Assembly (NCBI GenBank): GCA_018241665.1
Contig: JAFEDK010000014.1
Coordinates: forward strand, 56,822-120,821
DNA length: 64,000 bases
Origin: Pseudomonadota bacterium
Lineage (GTDB): Bacteria; Pseudomonadota; Gammaproteobacteria; Burkholderiales; Rhodocyclaceae
Reading direction: 5' to 3'
This document shows positions 8,481-18,292 of the stretch, piece by piece. The position numbers and the translations under genes are program-made. The notes beneath the pieces are model-generated. The model made no database searches, was not told the origin of the DNA, and saw only the letters and a program-made list of their open reading frames with translations. The stretch's first letter is position 1. The number at the start of each line of letters is the position of its first letter.

Positions 8481-9329
8481 TCAGGCTGCGGCGCGTCGGC
8501 GGCGCGGCCTGACGATGGGCTGGCAGGCCGTCGACGGCTGGCCGAACAGATAGCCCTGCAGCCAGTCCACACCGGCATCACGGGCTACATCCAGTTGCAG
8601 CGGATGCTCGATGCACTGGCACGCCACCTGGGCGCCAAGGCGGCGAATCTCCTCGACCAGATCGGTCATGACTTTCCTCGCCAGGCTAAGGTGGCCGGAA
8701 TGGCCGATCAGGCTGCGATCCAGCTTGACCACGTCCGGCGCCAGCGTTTCGAGGCGCTCTAGGTCGGAAGTATGGCGCCCGAAATTGTCGATGGCGATCC
8801 GGTAACCACGCTCCCGGTAGCCGGAGATCGCCCTCAGCAAACCCGGCAGGGCCTCGAAACCATCGTCCGACACCTCCAGCACGATGCGGTCCGGCGTCAG
8901 GCCGCAACGGGCCAGGATGGATTCGAAGACATGCCCATGATGCTCGCGGATCGTCCGCAGATGCTGGGGATGCACATTGAGGGACAGGAAGCCGCCATGC
9001 TGGTTGCGCTCCTGCAGGAAGTTCAGCGCATGCAGGGTACGCGCCAGCCGGTCGAGGTGCACCAGTTCGGCATCGTCACGGGCATCCAGGAACACCGCTT
9101 GCGGCGAAAGGCCGACAGCATCCCCTTCCAGCACTTCCAGATGCGCCTCGTGGCCAAGCACGCGATCGCCCTCCCGCGCCATCACCGGCTGGAACAGCGT
9201 ACCCAGCAGCATCGAACCGAAACGCGCCCGCACCCGCCCTCCGGCAATGACGAAGCTCTGCTCCGGAGCCGACGGGCAGGCCAGCTGGTTGCGCTTGTTG
9301 AAATAATGGACGAGTTCGGTGAGGGGCAC
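8481..9329 (-). CDS. Degenerate EAL-domain protein
   Basis: 282 aa from a GTG preceded by GGGAG at good spacing; an in-frame upstream extension to 9452 is less likely. A short N-terminal segment leads into an EAL fold. Several catalytic positions are altered: EAL is EAH (residues 61-63), the DDFG loop is DNFG (181-184) and the catalytic glutamate of the AEGVE loop is Gln (residue 238 in CQCIE). The Asn of LNVHP, Glu of LEVSD and Lys of VKLD remain. It is therefore predicted to bind c-di-GMP or a partner rather than hydrolyse it. The Arg-rich C-terminal tail (RPRRRRAAA) is unusual. Confidence 0.82.
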   Translation of the reverse strand: MPLTELVHYFNKRNQLACPSAPEQSFVIAGGRVRARFGSMLLGTLFQPVMAREGDRVLGHEAHLEVLEGDAVGLSPQAVFLDARDDAELVHLDRLARTLHALNFLQERNQHGGFLSLNVHPQHLRTIREHHGHVFESILARCGLTPDRIVLEVSDDGFEALPGLLRAISGYRERGYRIAIDNFGRHTSDLERLETLAPDVVKLDRSLIGHSGHLSLARKVMTDLVEEIRRLGAQVACQCIEHPLQLDVARDAGVDWLQGYLFGQPSTACQPIVRPRRRRAAA

Positions 9330-9464
9330 GATGTTCTCCCGCGAGTGAATCCTGCGGCGCCGGCAGCCGGCTCCAAACCGGAGAACGATACCGACGCCCC
9401 CCATGCCAGCCAACCATGAAATAACGCAAAACTTATTCCCGGCTGTGACCACCTCCGCGAGGAC

Positions 9465-10715
9465 TCAACGGGGAATCTGGTCCCGTGGCCACAGCACCCA
9501 CATTTCACCCTTCTGGCGCATCCGCCCGGCCTGCACGCCCGCCTCGGCGCCAAAGCCCCAGAAGAAGTCCCCGCGCACGCCCCCCTTGATCGCGCTGCCG
9601 GTATCCTGGGCCAGCATCAGGCGGCGCAAGGGCTGCTGACTGTTGGGGTAGGTCGTCGACAAGAACACCGGCGCCCCCAGCGGCACGCTGCGCGGATCCA
9701 CCGCCATGCTGCGCCCTTCCGTCAGCGGCTGTCCGATGGCCCCGACCGGCCCGCCGGCGGAACTGGCCACCTCGCGGAAGAAGATGTAGCTCGGATTGGC
9801 GTTGAGCAACTCCTGCAGACGTGCCGGGTTGGCCCGCGCCCAGTTCTTGATGCCGTCCATCGAGGCCTGCTCCATCTTCATTTCGCCGCGATCCACCAAC
9901 CAGCGCCCTATCGATTGGTAAGCGTAGCCGTTGGTGTCGGCATAGGCCAGGCGAACCACGCCGCCGTCCGGCAGCTGCACGCGTCCCGACCCCTGCACCT
10001 GCAGGAAGAACAGCTCGATGGGATCCTCAGCATAGAGAATCGTCTTGCCCGCGAACTTGTCCGGCTGGCGCGCCATGTCGCTGCGGGAGAAATACGGCAC
10101 GACCTTGTTGCCGACCAGGCGGCCACGTACCCGCTGCCCCTTCAATTCAGGGAATAGATCGCCCAGCTCGATGGTCAGCAGATCCTCCGGCACCCCCAGC
10201 ACCGGCCACTGGAAAGACTTCGAGCGGGTCCGGCTGCCCTTGATCAGCGGCTCGTAGTAGCCCGTCACCAAGCCCTCCTGAGTACCGTCGGGATTGACCA
10301 CCCGCCACGGGTTGAAGCGTGCCTCCATGAAACTGCGCACCGTTGCCGCACTGGGACGCCCCCCCAGAGAGCGCGCGGCATCGCAGGGCGTCTGCCATAC
10401 GGGCTGGCGCGCCAGCGCCCGGCAGGATGCCAGGAAAGCCGGCCAGGCCTCGTCCAGAGAGTCACTGCTCCAGCCGGGCAACTCGGACCAGGACGACGAC
10501 AGCAGCGGCCGGCTCAGCGCCAGCGGCGTGATGCCGCCACTGCGTGCGGCCGGGGCCGCAGCGGGGGACGCGGCGGAGGACGTCACGGACGGCGCGTGGG
10601 CGGCCGGTGCGCAGTTGGCACAACCGGCATCGCTGACCGGCTTGGGCGCGCTGGCACAAGCGGCCAGCAGGGATGAAACCAGGACTACGGAGAGGCGGGG
10701 AAAAGCGCGGAACAT
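9465..10715 (-). CDS. mltA: Membrane-bound lytic murein transglycosylase A
   Basis: 416 aa outer-membrane lipoprotein that cleaves peptidoglycan to 1,6-anhydro-muropeptides. Lipobox LLAACA with Cys20. The MltA domain includes VTGYYEPLIKGS and IELFFLQVQGSGRVQLPDGG, and the C-terminal 3D domain carries the Asp triad (AVDPRS, LAQDTGSAIKG, RGDFFWG). A low-complexity Ala/Pro stretch of about 50 residues follows the lipobox. Transcribed away from the next unit. Confidence 0.95.
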   Translation of the reverse strand: MFRAFPRLSVVLVSSLLAACASAPKPVSDAGCANCAPAAHAPSVTSSAASPAAAPAARSGGITPLALSRPLLSSSWSELPGWSSDSLDEAWPAFLASCRALARQPVWQTPCDAARSLGGRPSAATVRSFMEARFNPWRVVNPDGTQEGLVTGYYEPLIKGSRTRSKSFQWPVLGVPEDLLTIELGDLFPELKGQRVRGRLVGNKVVPYFSRSDMARQPDKFAGKTILYAEDPIELFFLQVQGSGRVQLPDGGVVRLAYADTNGYAYQSIGRWLVDRGEMKMEQASMDGIKNWARANPARLQELLNANPSYIFFREVASSAGGPVGAIGQPLTEGRSMAVDPRSVPLGAPVFLSTTYPNSQQPLRRLMLAQDTGSAIKGGVRGDFFWGFGAEAGVQAGRMRQKGEMWVLWPRDQIPR

Positions 10716-10798
10716 GGATGGAGTACACTCACGGCTTGCAGAACAACCATTTCAGTATAACCACCGGTTCGCCGGCCGGGCGCACAGAAGGACACTCC

Positions 10799-10909
10799 AT
10801 GTGGTTGATCGGTCTTGAACTCGGCGTCGCCGCCGTGCTGCTCGCGATCGTCGGACTGGCCCTGCGCAGCCCCAGGAACAAGGACTCTGATCCCCCTCCC
10901 CATGACTGA
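10799..10909 (+). CDS. 36-aa single-pass membrane peptide
   Basis: A short frame, MWLIGLELGVAAVLLAIVGL at its start, with one hydrophobic segment (residues 2-22) and a charged tail RSPRNKDSDPPPHD. AGAAGGA sits eight bases upstream of the ATG, and the stop overlaps the start of the following ATPase gene (ATGACTGA), which supports real translation. Function unknown. It could be a small partner of the ATPase or a translation-coupling leader. Confidence 0.6.
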   Translation: MWLIGLELGVAAVLLAIVGLALRSPRNKDSDPPPHD

Positions 10910-11765
10910 CCTGAACCAGTTTCTCGCCCGCGCCGAACGGGTGCTCGAACGCCTCGAAGCCATCCTCCCCGCCGCCCCCACGCCGCCCAACTGGAACGCC
11001 GCGATCGCCTTCCGCTGGCGGCGTCGGCGCAACGCCGCCGGGCTGGTGCCGGTAGCCCATCCACACCAGATCCGCCTCGACGACCTGCAGGACATCGACG
11101 ACAAGAAGGAACGCATCGTCGCCAACACGCGCCAGTTCCTGGCCGGCAAACGCGCCAACAACGTGCTCCTCACCGGAGCCCGCGGCACCGGCAAGTCCTC
11201 GCTGGTGAAGGCGGTGCTCAACGAATTCGCCGCCGACGGCCTGCGCGTGATCGAGGTGGACAAGGACGACCTGGTGGACCTGCCTGACATCGTCGAACTG
11301 CTGGAAGACCGCCCCGAGCGATTCATCCTGTTCACCGACGATCTCTCCTTCGAAGATGGCGAGCCGGCCTACAAGGCTCTCAAGAGCATCCTCGACGGCT
11401 CCCTCGCCGCGGTACCGGACAATGTACTGATCTACGCCACCTCCAACCGGCGCCACCTGATGCCGGAGTATTTCGCCGAGAACGCCGCCACCGTGCACAA
11501 GGACGGCGAGGTCCATCCCTCCGAAGCCGTCGAGGAAAAGATCTCCCTGTCCGAGCGTTTCGGCCTGTGGATCTCCTTCTACCCTTTCAGCCAGGACGAA
11601 TACCTGGCAGTGGTGAAGCACTGGCTGGGCGAATTCGGCGTGCCCGCCGAGGCCATTCCGGCCGCCCGTGGCGACGCACTGCAATGGGCGCTGTTGCGCG
11701 GTTCGCGCAGCGGGCGGGTAGCCTGGCAGTTCGCCCGTGACTACGCGGGGCGCTTCGAAGCATGA
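10902..11765 (+). CDS. DUF815-family AAA+ ATPase
   Basis: 287 aa cytoplasmic P-loop ATPase. Walker A GARGTGKSS at residues 92-100, Walker B FILFTDDLSF at 141-150, sensor-type IYATSNRRHL near 185. This layout (N-terminal helical part, then AAA+ core with NTP site and a short lid) is typical of DUF815 proteins, which are widespread but have no settled function. The ATG overlaps the upstream 36-aa peptide and the stop overlaps the Nudix/ThiE gene, so the three form a tight operon. Confidence 0.88.
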   Translation: MTDLNQFLARAERVLERLEAILPAAPTPPNWNAAIAFRWRRRRNAAGLVPVAHPHQIRLDDLQDIDDKKERIVANTRQFLAGKRANNVLLTGARGTGKSSLVKAVLNEFAADGLRVIEVDKDDLVDLPDIVELLEDRPERFILFTDDLSFEDGEPAYKALKSILDGSLAAVPDNVLIYATSNRRHLMPEYFAENAATVHKDGEVHPSEAVEEKISLSERFGLWISFYPFSQDEYLAVVKHWLGEFGVPAEAIPAARGDALQWALLRGSRSGRVAWQFARDYAGRFEA

Positions 11766-12700
11766 AAAAGATCGTCCATGTGGCGGCCGCGGTGATCACC
11801 CGGCCCGACGGCAGTTTCCTGGTCGGCCAGCGCGCCGCCGACACCTTCTACGCCGGCTACTGGGAATTTCCGGGCGGCAAGGTGGAACCCGGCGAAACCC
11901 CGCGCGACGCGCTGATCCGCGAACTGCACGAAGAACTCGACATGCAGGTGGATGAAGCCTGGCCGTGGCTGACCCGCGAACACGTTTATGAACACGCCCA
12001 CGTCAGCCTGCATTTCTTCGAGGTGCCGGCCTGGCACGGAGAGATCCACGACCGCGTGCATGCCGCGCTCTCGTGGCAACAGGCCGACGCGATGACCGTC
12101 GAACCGATGCTGCCGGCCAACGGCCCAATCCTGAAGGCGCTTCGCCTGCCGCGCACAATGGGCATCACGCAGGCGGCGGAAGTCGGCGTGGCCACCCAAC
12201 TGGCGCGTCTCGACAAGGCCCTTGCCAACGGCCTGCGTCTGGTCCAGATCCGTGAAACCGGCCTGGCTGAAAGCGAACGGGAAGACTTTGCACTGGAAGC
12301 CGTCGCCCGCTGCCGAGCTTTTGGCGCCATCGCGCTGATCAATGGTGACGTGGAACTGGCCCGCCGCTGCAACGCCCATGGGGTGCATCTGCCCGGCCAT
12401 CTGCTGGCCAGCACTGTGACACGACCAGATTTCGAGTGGGTCGGCGCCGCCTGCCACAGCCGTGCTGAGCTCGAACACGCCGCAGCGCTGGGCCTCGACT
12501 ACGCGATGCTGGGATCCGTGAAAGCCACCGCCAGCCATCCTGGGCAGGCGGGACTGGGCTGGGACGTCTTTACGGAGCGGGTGCGCAACCTGCCGCTACC
12601 GGTTTTCGCCGTCGGCGGCCTGGACGCGGACGAGCTCAACACCGCCAAAGCGGCCGGTGCCCACGGCATCGCGGCAATACGGTCGATCTGGAAGGACTGA
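11762..12700 (+). CDS. Nudix hydrolase fused to a ThiE/TenI-like domain
   Basis: 312 aa. Residues 1-130 are a MutT-type domain with a complete Nudix box (GGKVEPGETPRDALIREL then HEELD, about residues 38-60), which in this family clears 8-oxo-dGTP from the nucleotide pool. Residues about 135-312 resemble thiamine-phosphate synthase (LVQIRE, GVHLPGHLL, PVFAVGG), but the second substrate loop reads LINGD instead of IND and the GQED motif is absent, so it is probably not a working thiamine synthase. The same fusion is common in beta- and gammaproteobacteria. Confidence 0.9.
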   Translation: MKKIVHVAAAVITRPDGSFLVGQRAADTFYAGYWEFPGGKVEPGETPRDALIRELHEELDMQVDEAWPWLTREHVYEHAHVSLHFFEVPAWHGEIHDRVHAALSWQQADAMTVEPMLPANGPILKALRLPRTMGITQAAEVGVATQLARLDKALANGLRLVQIRETGLAESEREDFALEAVARCRAFGAIALINGDVELARRCNAHGVHLPGHLLASTVTRPDFEWVGAACHSRAELEHAAALGLDYAMLGSVKATASHPGQAGLGWDVFTERVRNLPLPVFAVGGLDADELNTAKAAGAHGIAAIRSIWKD

Positions 12701-12907
12701 TCAGCGGCCGAAACGCGACAGGGGATCCGTCTCGTCGTCGAGAGGCGTTTCCCCTTCCACCCGGTACGCATCAGACGCCCAGGCGCCCAGGTCGATCTTT
12801 CGGCAGCGCTCGGAGCAGAACGGACGATGGGGGCTCTGCGGCCCCCACACCACCGGAGCGCCACAGGTCGGGCATTTCACCTCGCGAGGTGCACGCGGCT
12901 TTTCCAT
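12701..12907 (-). CDS. yacG: DNA gyrase inhibitor YacG
   Basis: 68 aa zinc-binding protein. The four zinc ligands are Cys12 and Cys15 (CPTC) and Cys31 and Cys35 (CSERC), the signature spacing of YacG, followed by the IDLGAWA motif. In E. coli it binds GyrB and inhibits gyrase. It sits directly downstream of zapD (start and stop share a base), the conserved order coaE-zapD-yacG. Confidence 0.93.
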   Translation of the reverse strand: MEKPRAPREVKCPTCGAPVVWGPQSPHRPFCSERCRKIDLGAWASDAYRVEGETPLDDETDPLSRFGR

Positions 12908-13662
12908 CAGAGATTGCAGAAAGTCAGCTGGAACGGCACATCCACGTCCACCTGCCCCGGGCGGGTGACGGTTTCGGCGTTCATGAAGCGGATGTTGAGG
13001 GCGTACTTGTTGGCGCTGGTTTCCGGAACACAGTGGGCGCCGCTCTGCAGGCGGATGCGGATCATCTGCACGGTGCGGCCGCCCATGGTTTGCTGGAAGG
13101 CCCCGCGCAGCGCGGTCAGGTCTTCCGGCTGGCCGCTGGCACGGAGCAGGCGCAGCACGATGGCCTGGCCATCACGGATCGGCAACAGCGGATGCAACCA
13201 GGCGCTCAGGTCATGGCGGCGCTGCTCGGGATCGCGGTTCAGCCAGTGATGATAGGACGGCAGGTCGAACTCGCAGGCCCCGCCAGGAATCGCGGCGCGG
13301 CTGCGGATGTTCATCAGCCATTCGTTCTCGCGCAGATACTGGCCGGTCTTTCCCGCCATCGCGAGCAATGACGCCGAAGCCTGCTCGATCTCATAGAGGG
13401 CGCCGGACAACGCGTCTTCGGATATCTGGGGATTGTTGCGGAAGGACAGCAGGATCTGGCGCTGGCGCTCCAACTCCTGCACCAGATCGACCTTCAGATC
13501 GGCCCGGCTGGCCACTTCGAGAATCTCGAACACGGTCAACAGCATCACGTGGTGTTCGAGCGAGCCATCCGACGCAAGGAAATGTGCGGCCTTGTCGAAA
13601 AGGTCTTCCAGCCTCAGGAGCGTCCGGATCCTCTCGTTGAGCGGATATTCGTAAGTGATCAC
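12907..13662 (-). CDS. zapD: Cell division protein ZapD
   Basis: 251 aa cytoplasmic FtsZ-bundling protein. Begins [20 protein letters not shown], the conserved ZapD N terminus, and keeps the family motifs [16 protein letters not shown] and a C-terminal ending in VPFQLTFCN. It crosslinks FtsZ protofilaments through the FtsZ C-terminal tail. Coexpression with yacG and location downstream of coaE are the standard betaproteobacterial arrangement. Confidence 0.94.
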   Translation of the reverse strand: MITYEYPLNERIRTLLRLEDLFDKAAHFLASDGSLEHHVMLLTVFEILEVASRADLKVDLVQELERQRQILLSFRNNPQISEDALSGALYEIEQASASLLAMAGKTGQYLRENEWLMNIRSRAAIPGGACEFDLPSYHHWLNRDPEQRRHDLSAWLHPLLPIRDGQAIVLRLLRASGQPEDLTALRGAFQQTMGGRTVQMIRIRLQSGAHCVPETSANKYALNIRFMNAETVTRPGQVDVDVPFQLTFCNL

Positions 13663-13716
13663 GCGCGCGCCTGGATATCGAGTGGGAAGGTGTCGGTCTG
13701 ACCGGCGCGAATCATA

Positions 13717-14340
13717 TCACACGCCCTCCCGCTGCGCGGCGAGCGCCAGGTAGCGGCGATGCAGGCCAGCGACCTGCTCCCGCAGCTGCGGCAGGTCGCC
13801 ACTGTTGTCCACCACGTCGTCCGCCGCCGCCAGACGCTCGGCCCGCCGGGCCTGCACGGCCATGATGGCCCGCACCTGGCAGGCCTCGAGGCCGCTGCGG
13901 CTGACAACGCGCTCGACCTGGATGTCCTCCGGACAGTCCACGACACACAGACGCTGCACCCGCCCGCGGTAGGTACCCGACTCGATCAGCAAGGGCACCA
14001 CCAGCAGTACATAAGGTGCTTGTGCAGTATGGCACTGGCGGTCACTCTCGGCGCGGATCATTGGATGAAGAATCCCCTCGAGCCGCTTGCGGGCGTCCGG
14101 ATCCTCGAAGGCCAGCGCCCGCATCGCGGGCCGGTTCAACGAGCCATCCTCGGCGATCACCCCGGCGCCGAAGGCTTCGCGTATCGCGGCCATCGCGGCA
14201 CCTTCCGGCGCCGTCAGGGCATGGGCAATCCGGTCGGTATCCACGACGGCCACGCCCAGCTCCGCAAAAAGCTCGGCTGCCGCGCTCTTGCCGCTACCAA
14301 TACCGCCGGTCAAACCGACGACGAAGGCTTGTTCGCTCAT
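13717..14340 (-). CDS. coaE: Dephospho-CoA kinase
   Basis: 207 aa enzyme for the last step of CoA synthesis (dephospho-CoA + ATP). P-loop GLTGGIGSGKS at residues 9-19, the conserved VDTDRIAH and the LVVPLLIESG and VVDCPEDIQ motifs. The ATG was chosen because it overlaps the stop of the upstream SPOR gene (ATGA). Confidence 0.95.
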   Translation of the reverse strand: MSEQAFVVGLTGGIGSGKSAAAELFAELGVAVVDTDRIAHALTAPEGAAMAAIREAFGAGVIAEDGSLNRPAMRALAFEDPDARKRLEGILHPMIRAESDRQCHTAQAPYVLLVVPLLIESGTYRGRVQRLCVVDCPEDIQVERVVSRSGLEACQVRAIMAVQARRAERLAAADDVVDNSGDLPQLREQVAGLHRRYLALAAQREGV

Positions 14341-15044
14341 GGCGTGCACTCGAGACGATTGACGCCACGCAGGCGCTCGGAAAGATCGCTGACCACGGTG
14401 GCCAGACTGTCGCTGGGGCCGCGCACTTCGAGACGGGACACCCCGCCGCCCCGCGCCAGCACCTGGGCGCTCCGCACGCCTTTTTCCTTCAATGCATCGA
14501 GCTGACGGCTGGCCGCCAGCTCGCTCTTGTAGAGGCCCAGGGAAATCGCAAACTGGGTCGGCCCGGCTTCCTGCATGATGAAGAGGTCGGTGATACCGAG
14601 TTTGCGCAACTCGGCCGCCTTCTTATCGGCGGCATCCTTGCTGCCCTGCGACGGAATATGCACCCACCAGGACGAAGGCGCCTCGCCACGCGCCTCGGTC
14701 AGTTTGAAACCGGAACCCGCCTTGGCGATGCGTGCCGACAGCTCCCTGGCCTGGTCGCCACTCAGGCCGCTGAAGATCACGCAGGCCTGCGGCGCGACAG
14801 CCTCCTGCGCGGGCACCTCCTCGACCTTGACCTCCGCCGCTGGCGCCTGGGCTGGCACGGGGGCACGTCGCGCCGGCGCTCGCGGCTCCTCGCCGACCAG
14901 ACGAATCCCTTCCGGGTTCAGCTGGTTGCTCAGCCGCTCCGGCTCACCGTGATGGAGCTCTCCGCCCAGCCAGCCCCTCCACAGGGACAGGGCGAGCAGA
15001 TTGGCAAACAGCAGGATGATGACGAACACACGCAATGGGGCCAT
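14337..15044 (-). CDS. SPOR-domain protein
   Basis: 235 aa. A membrane segment at residues 5-22 (VFVIILLFANLLALSLW) is followed by an Ala/Pro/Glu linker and a C-terminal SPOR domain (about residues 160-235), the fold that binds denuded septal glycan. This topology is like FtsN-type or related septal proteins. Gene order coaX-SPOR-coaE is typical of betaproteobacteria. The exact role is not known. Confidence 0.86.
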   Translation of the reverse strand: MAPLRVFVIILLFANLLALSLWRGWLGGELHHGEPERLSNQLNPEGIRLVGEEPRAPARRAPVPAQAPAAEVKVEEVPAQEAVAPQACVIFSGLSGDQARELSARIAKAGSGFKLTEARGEAPSSWWVHIPSQGSKDAADKKAAELRKLGITDLFIMQEAGPTQFAISLGLYKSELAASRQLDALKEKGVRSAQVLARGGGVSRLEVRGPSDSLATVVSDLSERLRGVNRLECTP

Positions 15045-15114
15045 GGGCTCAAGACTAACGTATCCGCCGCACGCGGAAAAGGCACCTGCCCCGGGCGGAA
15101 CGCCGCGCCGTGCT

Positions 15115-15834
15115 TCAGGCTTCGGCCTGCATGCGGGCCAGACCTTCGAGAACCAGGTTGTCCACCACGCGCAGCGGGCACTCGAGATGGGGCGCCAAGG
15201 TCGCCGCCGCACCACCGTTGAGGAGGCAGACAGCATTCGACTCGCTGCCGACGAGGCGGAACATGCGCTCGATCGCCCCGAGCTGGGCCTGCAGGCAACC
15301 GCTGACGATAGCGTCCGCCGTGCGCCGCGGCGCTGCGACGAAACGCCCGTCGGAATACGGCAGCTGGGCCGTGTCGCGGGCCAGGGACAGGCGCATCAGA
15401 TCCAGTCCCGGCAGGATCACGCCTCCTTGGAAGACGCCGGCGGCATCAAGCACATCCGCCGTCGTTGCCGTTCCCGAGGTCACCACCAAAGCCGCACCGC
15501 CATGGAGCGCACGAGCGCCGACCAGGGCGGCCCAGCGATCCGCACCAAGACGGGCCGGCTCGGTGTAACGGTTGAGCACGCCAAACCCCTCCGCCTGAGG
15601 CTGGATCCACACCGGAATCACCTGGCGGGAGGCGAGCATCGCGCCGAGCCGACCACCGACCGTGGTACCTGCCACGTTGGCGCCTAGCATGCGATGGACT
15701 TCCCCGAGTCCGGCCAGCACATCCGCAAAACCGTCCAGAGCACTCAGCAGCACCGCACCCTGCCCCCGCCAGCGGGCGCCATCGTGGAGCCCCCACTTGA
15801 GGCGGGTATTGCCCACGTCGAGCAACAGATCCAT
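15115..15834 (-). CDS. coaX: Type III pantothenate kinase
   Basis: 239 aa. First step of CoA synthesis, pantothenate + ATP, no feedback by CoA in this type. MDLLLDVGNTRLKWG at the N terminus holds the catalytic Asp and the phosphate loop; GADRWAALVGA and TSGTATTADVLD are the other type III motifs. The start overlaps the birA stop (ATGA). With coaE close by, two of the CoA pathway steps are encoded in this block. Confidence 0.94.
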   Translation of the reverse strand: MDLLLDVGNTRLKWGLHDGARWRGQGAVLLSALDGFADVLAGLGEVHRMLGANVAGTTVGGRLGAMLASRQVIPVWIQPQAEGFGVLNRYTEPARLGADRWAALVGARALHGGAALVVTSGTATTADVLDAAGVFQGGVILPGLDLMRLSLARDTAQLPYSDGRFVAAPRRTADAIVSGCLQAQLGAIERMFRLVGSESNAVCLLNGGAAATLAPHLECPLRVVDNLVLEGLARMQAEA

Positions 15835-16637
15835 CAAACCACCCTCAAGGAGACGTCACCCGACAGCACCCGGCGCACACCATCGCATGTCTGCAACAGC
15901 AATGCGCCGTCCTCGTCCGCCCCCAGACAGATCCCGGCCAGTTCCTCGGCCTCCCCGAGGATGCGCACCGGCAGATCGGCGAAAGCATTGCGCTGCTGCC
16001 AGGCACCTCGCAGCGCGCCAAAACCGGCGGCGGCATAGATATCGAGCAGGCGATGCAACTGGAGCAGCACCAGCCCGAGCAACTGGCTCGACCCCGGCGG
16101 CTGAGCGAGACAGGCAGCGAGATCGGTTACCCCGGTCGGATAGTCGACGCGGGCATCCGGCGGCAGGCGCCGGTTGATCCCGATCCCGATCACGGCGGCT
16201 GGCGTTCTGCCGCGCCCCGGCAGAAGTTCCACCAGGATGCCTGCCAGCTTGTGGCCGTGGATCAGCACGTCATTGGGCCACTTGAGCTGGACGCCCTCCA
16301 CCCCCAGTTCCTCCAGTGCCCGCGCAACGGCGAGCCCGGCCACCAGGGACAGGCCGGCCGGCACCAGCGCCCCCGGCTCGAAACGCCACAGGGCCGAGAA
16401 GGTCAGGCTCGCGCCCGGCCACGATTGCCAGACGCGGCCGCGGCGACCTCGCCCCGCGGTCTGCACATCAGCAGCCAGCACGTGCACGCGCCCGTCATCC
16501 GGCGGCGGGTCGGCCAGCAGACGGCTGTTGGTGGAGTCGCACTCCGGCAGGATCTGCACGGAAAATCCGGCGGCTTCACCGTTGAGGGCGGCCGCCACCT
16601 CGGCCCCGTCGAGGGCCTCGCAAGCAGAATGGTCCAC
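15834..16637 (-). CDS. birA: Biotin--[acetyl-CoA-carboxylase] ligase BirA
   Basis: 267 aa, GTG start. Makes biotinyl-AMP and attaches biotin to carrier lysines. The biotin-binding loop GRGRRGRVW, KWPNDVLI and KLAGILVE are all present. There is no N-terminal winged helix, so this form should lack the DNA-binding repressor function of E. coli BirA. Translationally coupled to coaX. Confidence 0.94.
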   Translation of the reverse strand: MDHSACEALDGAEVAAALNGEAAGFSVQILPECDSTNSRLLADPPPDDGRVHVLAADVQTAGRGRRGRVWQSWPGASLTFSALWRFEPGALVPAGLSLVAGLAVARALEELGVEGVQLKWPNDVLIHGHKLAGILVELLPGRGRTPAAVIGIGINRRLPPDARVDYPTGVTDLAACLAQPPGSSQLLGLVLLQLHRLLDIYAAAGFGALRGAWQQRNAFADLPVRILGEAEELAGICLGADEDGALLLQTCDGVRRVLSGDVSLRVV

Positions 16638-16801
16638 GAATCAAACCCGGCTGTTGAAAACGAGCCGGACATTATGGGCCAAGGCGGGAGCACTGAGAAA
16701 CGGGCCGGCGACGGGTCCATGACACCGACACACCCCGGACGCTCCTGGGAGCTGCGGGCAATCCGCCCCCCGCAGACGGAGGGCAGGATGCAGACGCCCG
16801 A

Positions 16802-18208
16802 TCAGGCGTGATCGGGCTCTTCCAGCCCCAGCTCCTGGATCTTGCGGGTAATCGTATTACGGCCAATGCCCAGCAACTGGGCCGCCTCAATCCGCCGCCC
16901 ACCGGTCGCGGCCAGCGCCCGGCGAATCAGGATGCGCTCGAAATCCCGGCTCAGGCGATCAAAGACCTCACCCGGATTCTGGGCCAGCGCCCGGTCCGCC
17001 TCCGCCATCAGGGCGTCGCCCCAGTTGGCCGGCAGCTCGCGGGTCGGTTGATCCTTCAATTCCGGCGGCAGATCGGCAACCTCGACGGTCTGGCCCGGCG
17101 CCATCACGGTCAACCAGTGGCACAGGTTCTCCAGCTGGCGCACGTTGCCGGGAAAGTCCAGACTCTGAAGATACTTCAGCGTCGCATCGGACAGGCGCTT
17201 GGCTTCGACGCCCAGCTCTTGCGCGGACAGCGCGATGAAGTGCTTCGCCAGCGGCGGGATGTCCTCGCGCCGCTCTCGCAGCGGCGGCAGGCGCAGCCGG
17301 ATCACGTTCAGGCGGTGGAACAAGTCCTCGCGGAACAGGCCTTGGCGGACACGGTCCTCCATGTTCTGGTGGGTGGCAGCGATGACCCGCACATTGGCCT
17401 TGATCGGCTGATGGCCGCCAACCCGGTAGAAGTTGCCGTCGGACAGCACGCGCAGCAGCCGCGTTTGCAACTCGGCCGGCATGTCGCCGATTTCGTCGAG
17501 GAACAGCGTGCCGCCTTCCGCCTGCTCGAAACGCCCGCGGCGCATGGTCTGGGCGCCGGTGAATGCCCCGCGCTCATGACCGAACAGCTCGGACTCGAGC
17601 AGATCCCGTGGAATCGCCGCCGTGTTGATCGCAATGAAAGGCGCGTCCCGGCGCGGGCTATGGCGGTGCAATGCCCGCGCCACCAGTTCCTTGCCGGTTC
17701 CCGACTCACCATTGATGAGCACGGTGGCATGCGACTGGGACAGGCGCCCGATGGCCCGGAACACCTCCTGCATCGCCGGCGCCTGGCCGAGGATTTCCGG
17801 AACCGCGCTGAGCACCTCTTCGGTGCCGGCCTGGTGGGCACTTTCGTCGATGGCGCGACGCACCAACTCGACCGCCTGGTCCACATCGAACGGTTTGGGC
17901 AGGTACTCGAAGGCCCCCCCCTGGAAGGCCGCCACGGCACTGTCCAGATCGGAATAGGCGGTCATGATGATGACCGGCATGTGGGGGAAACGAGCCTTGA
18001 CCTTGCTCAGCAGGGCCAGGCCCGACTCGCCGGGCATGCGGATGTCCGACAACAAGACCCGGGGCGGCTGGGACGTTCCCTCGAGCGCCGACATCACCTC
18101 ACTGGCGGTCCCAAAACTCTTGTACGGAATCTCCTCCCGGGCCAGGGCTTTTTCGAGCACCCAGCGGATCGAGCGGTCATCATCAACTATCCATACGGCT
18201 GCATTCAT
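16802..18208 (-). CDS. glnG: Nitrogen regulation response regulator NtrC
   Basis: 468 aa sigma-54 activator. Receiver with phosphoacceptor Asp55 ([10 protein letters not shown]), a AAA+ domain with GESGTGKE and the sigma-54 contact loop GAFTGA, and a C-terminal Fis-type helix-turn-helix ending in [16 protein letters not shown]. Domain order and length match NtrC. The ATG at [10 protein letters not shown] is used; a GTG 15 bases upstream is possible. An NtrC-type box lies just upstream, suggesting autoregulation. Confidence 0.95.
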   Translation of the reverse strand: MNAAVWIVDDDRSIRWVLEKALAREEIPYKSFGTASEVMSALEGTSQPPRVLLSDIRMPGESGLALLSKVKARFPHMPVIIMTAYSDLDSAVAAFQGGAFEYLPKPFDVDQAVELVRRAIDESAHQAGTEEVLSAVPEILGQAPAMQEVFRAIGRLSQSHATVLINGESGTGKELVARALHRHSPRRDAPFIAINTAAIPRDLLESELFGHERGAFTGAQTMRRGRFEQAEGGTLFLDEIGDMPAELQTRLLRVLSDGNFYRVGGHQPIKANVRVIAATHQNMEDRVRQGLFREDLFHRLNVIRLRLPPLRERREDIPPLAKHFIALSAQELGVEAKRLSDATLKYLQSLDFPGNVRQLENLCHWLTVMAPGQTVEVADLPPELKDQPTRELPANWGDALMAEADRALAQNPGEVFDRLSRDFERILIRRALAATGGRRIEAAQLLGIGRNTITRKIQELGLEEPDHA

Positions 18209-18260
18209 ATCATTCACACGCACAAGAGTGAAACATGGCAGTGCTCTGCCTTACCATCAA

Positions 18261-18277
18261 TGCACCATTTGGGTGCA
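18261..18277. promoter_or_regulatory. NtrC binding site between glnL and glnG
   Basis: Perfect dyad TGCACC-N5-GGTGCA, the consensus NtrC (NRI) site. It lies about 55 bp upstream of the glnG start inside the 84-bp gap, so NtrC likely controls glnG apart from glnL. Confidence 0.8.
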
Positions 18278-18292
18278 TTCGCTATACTGTTC

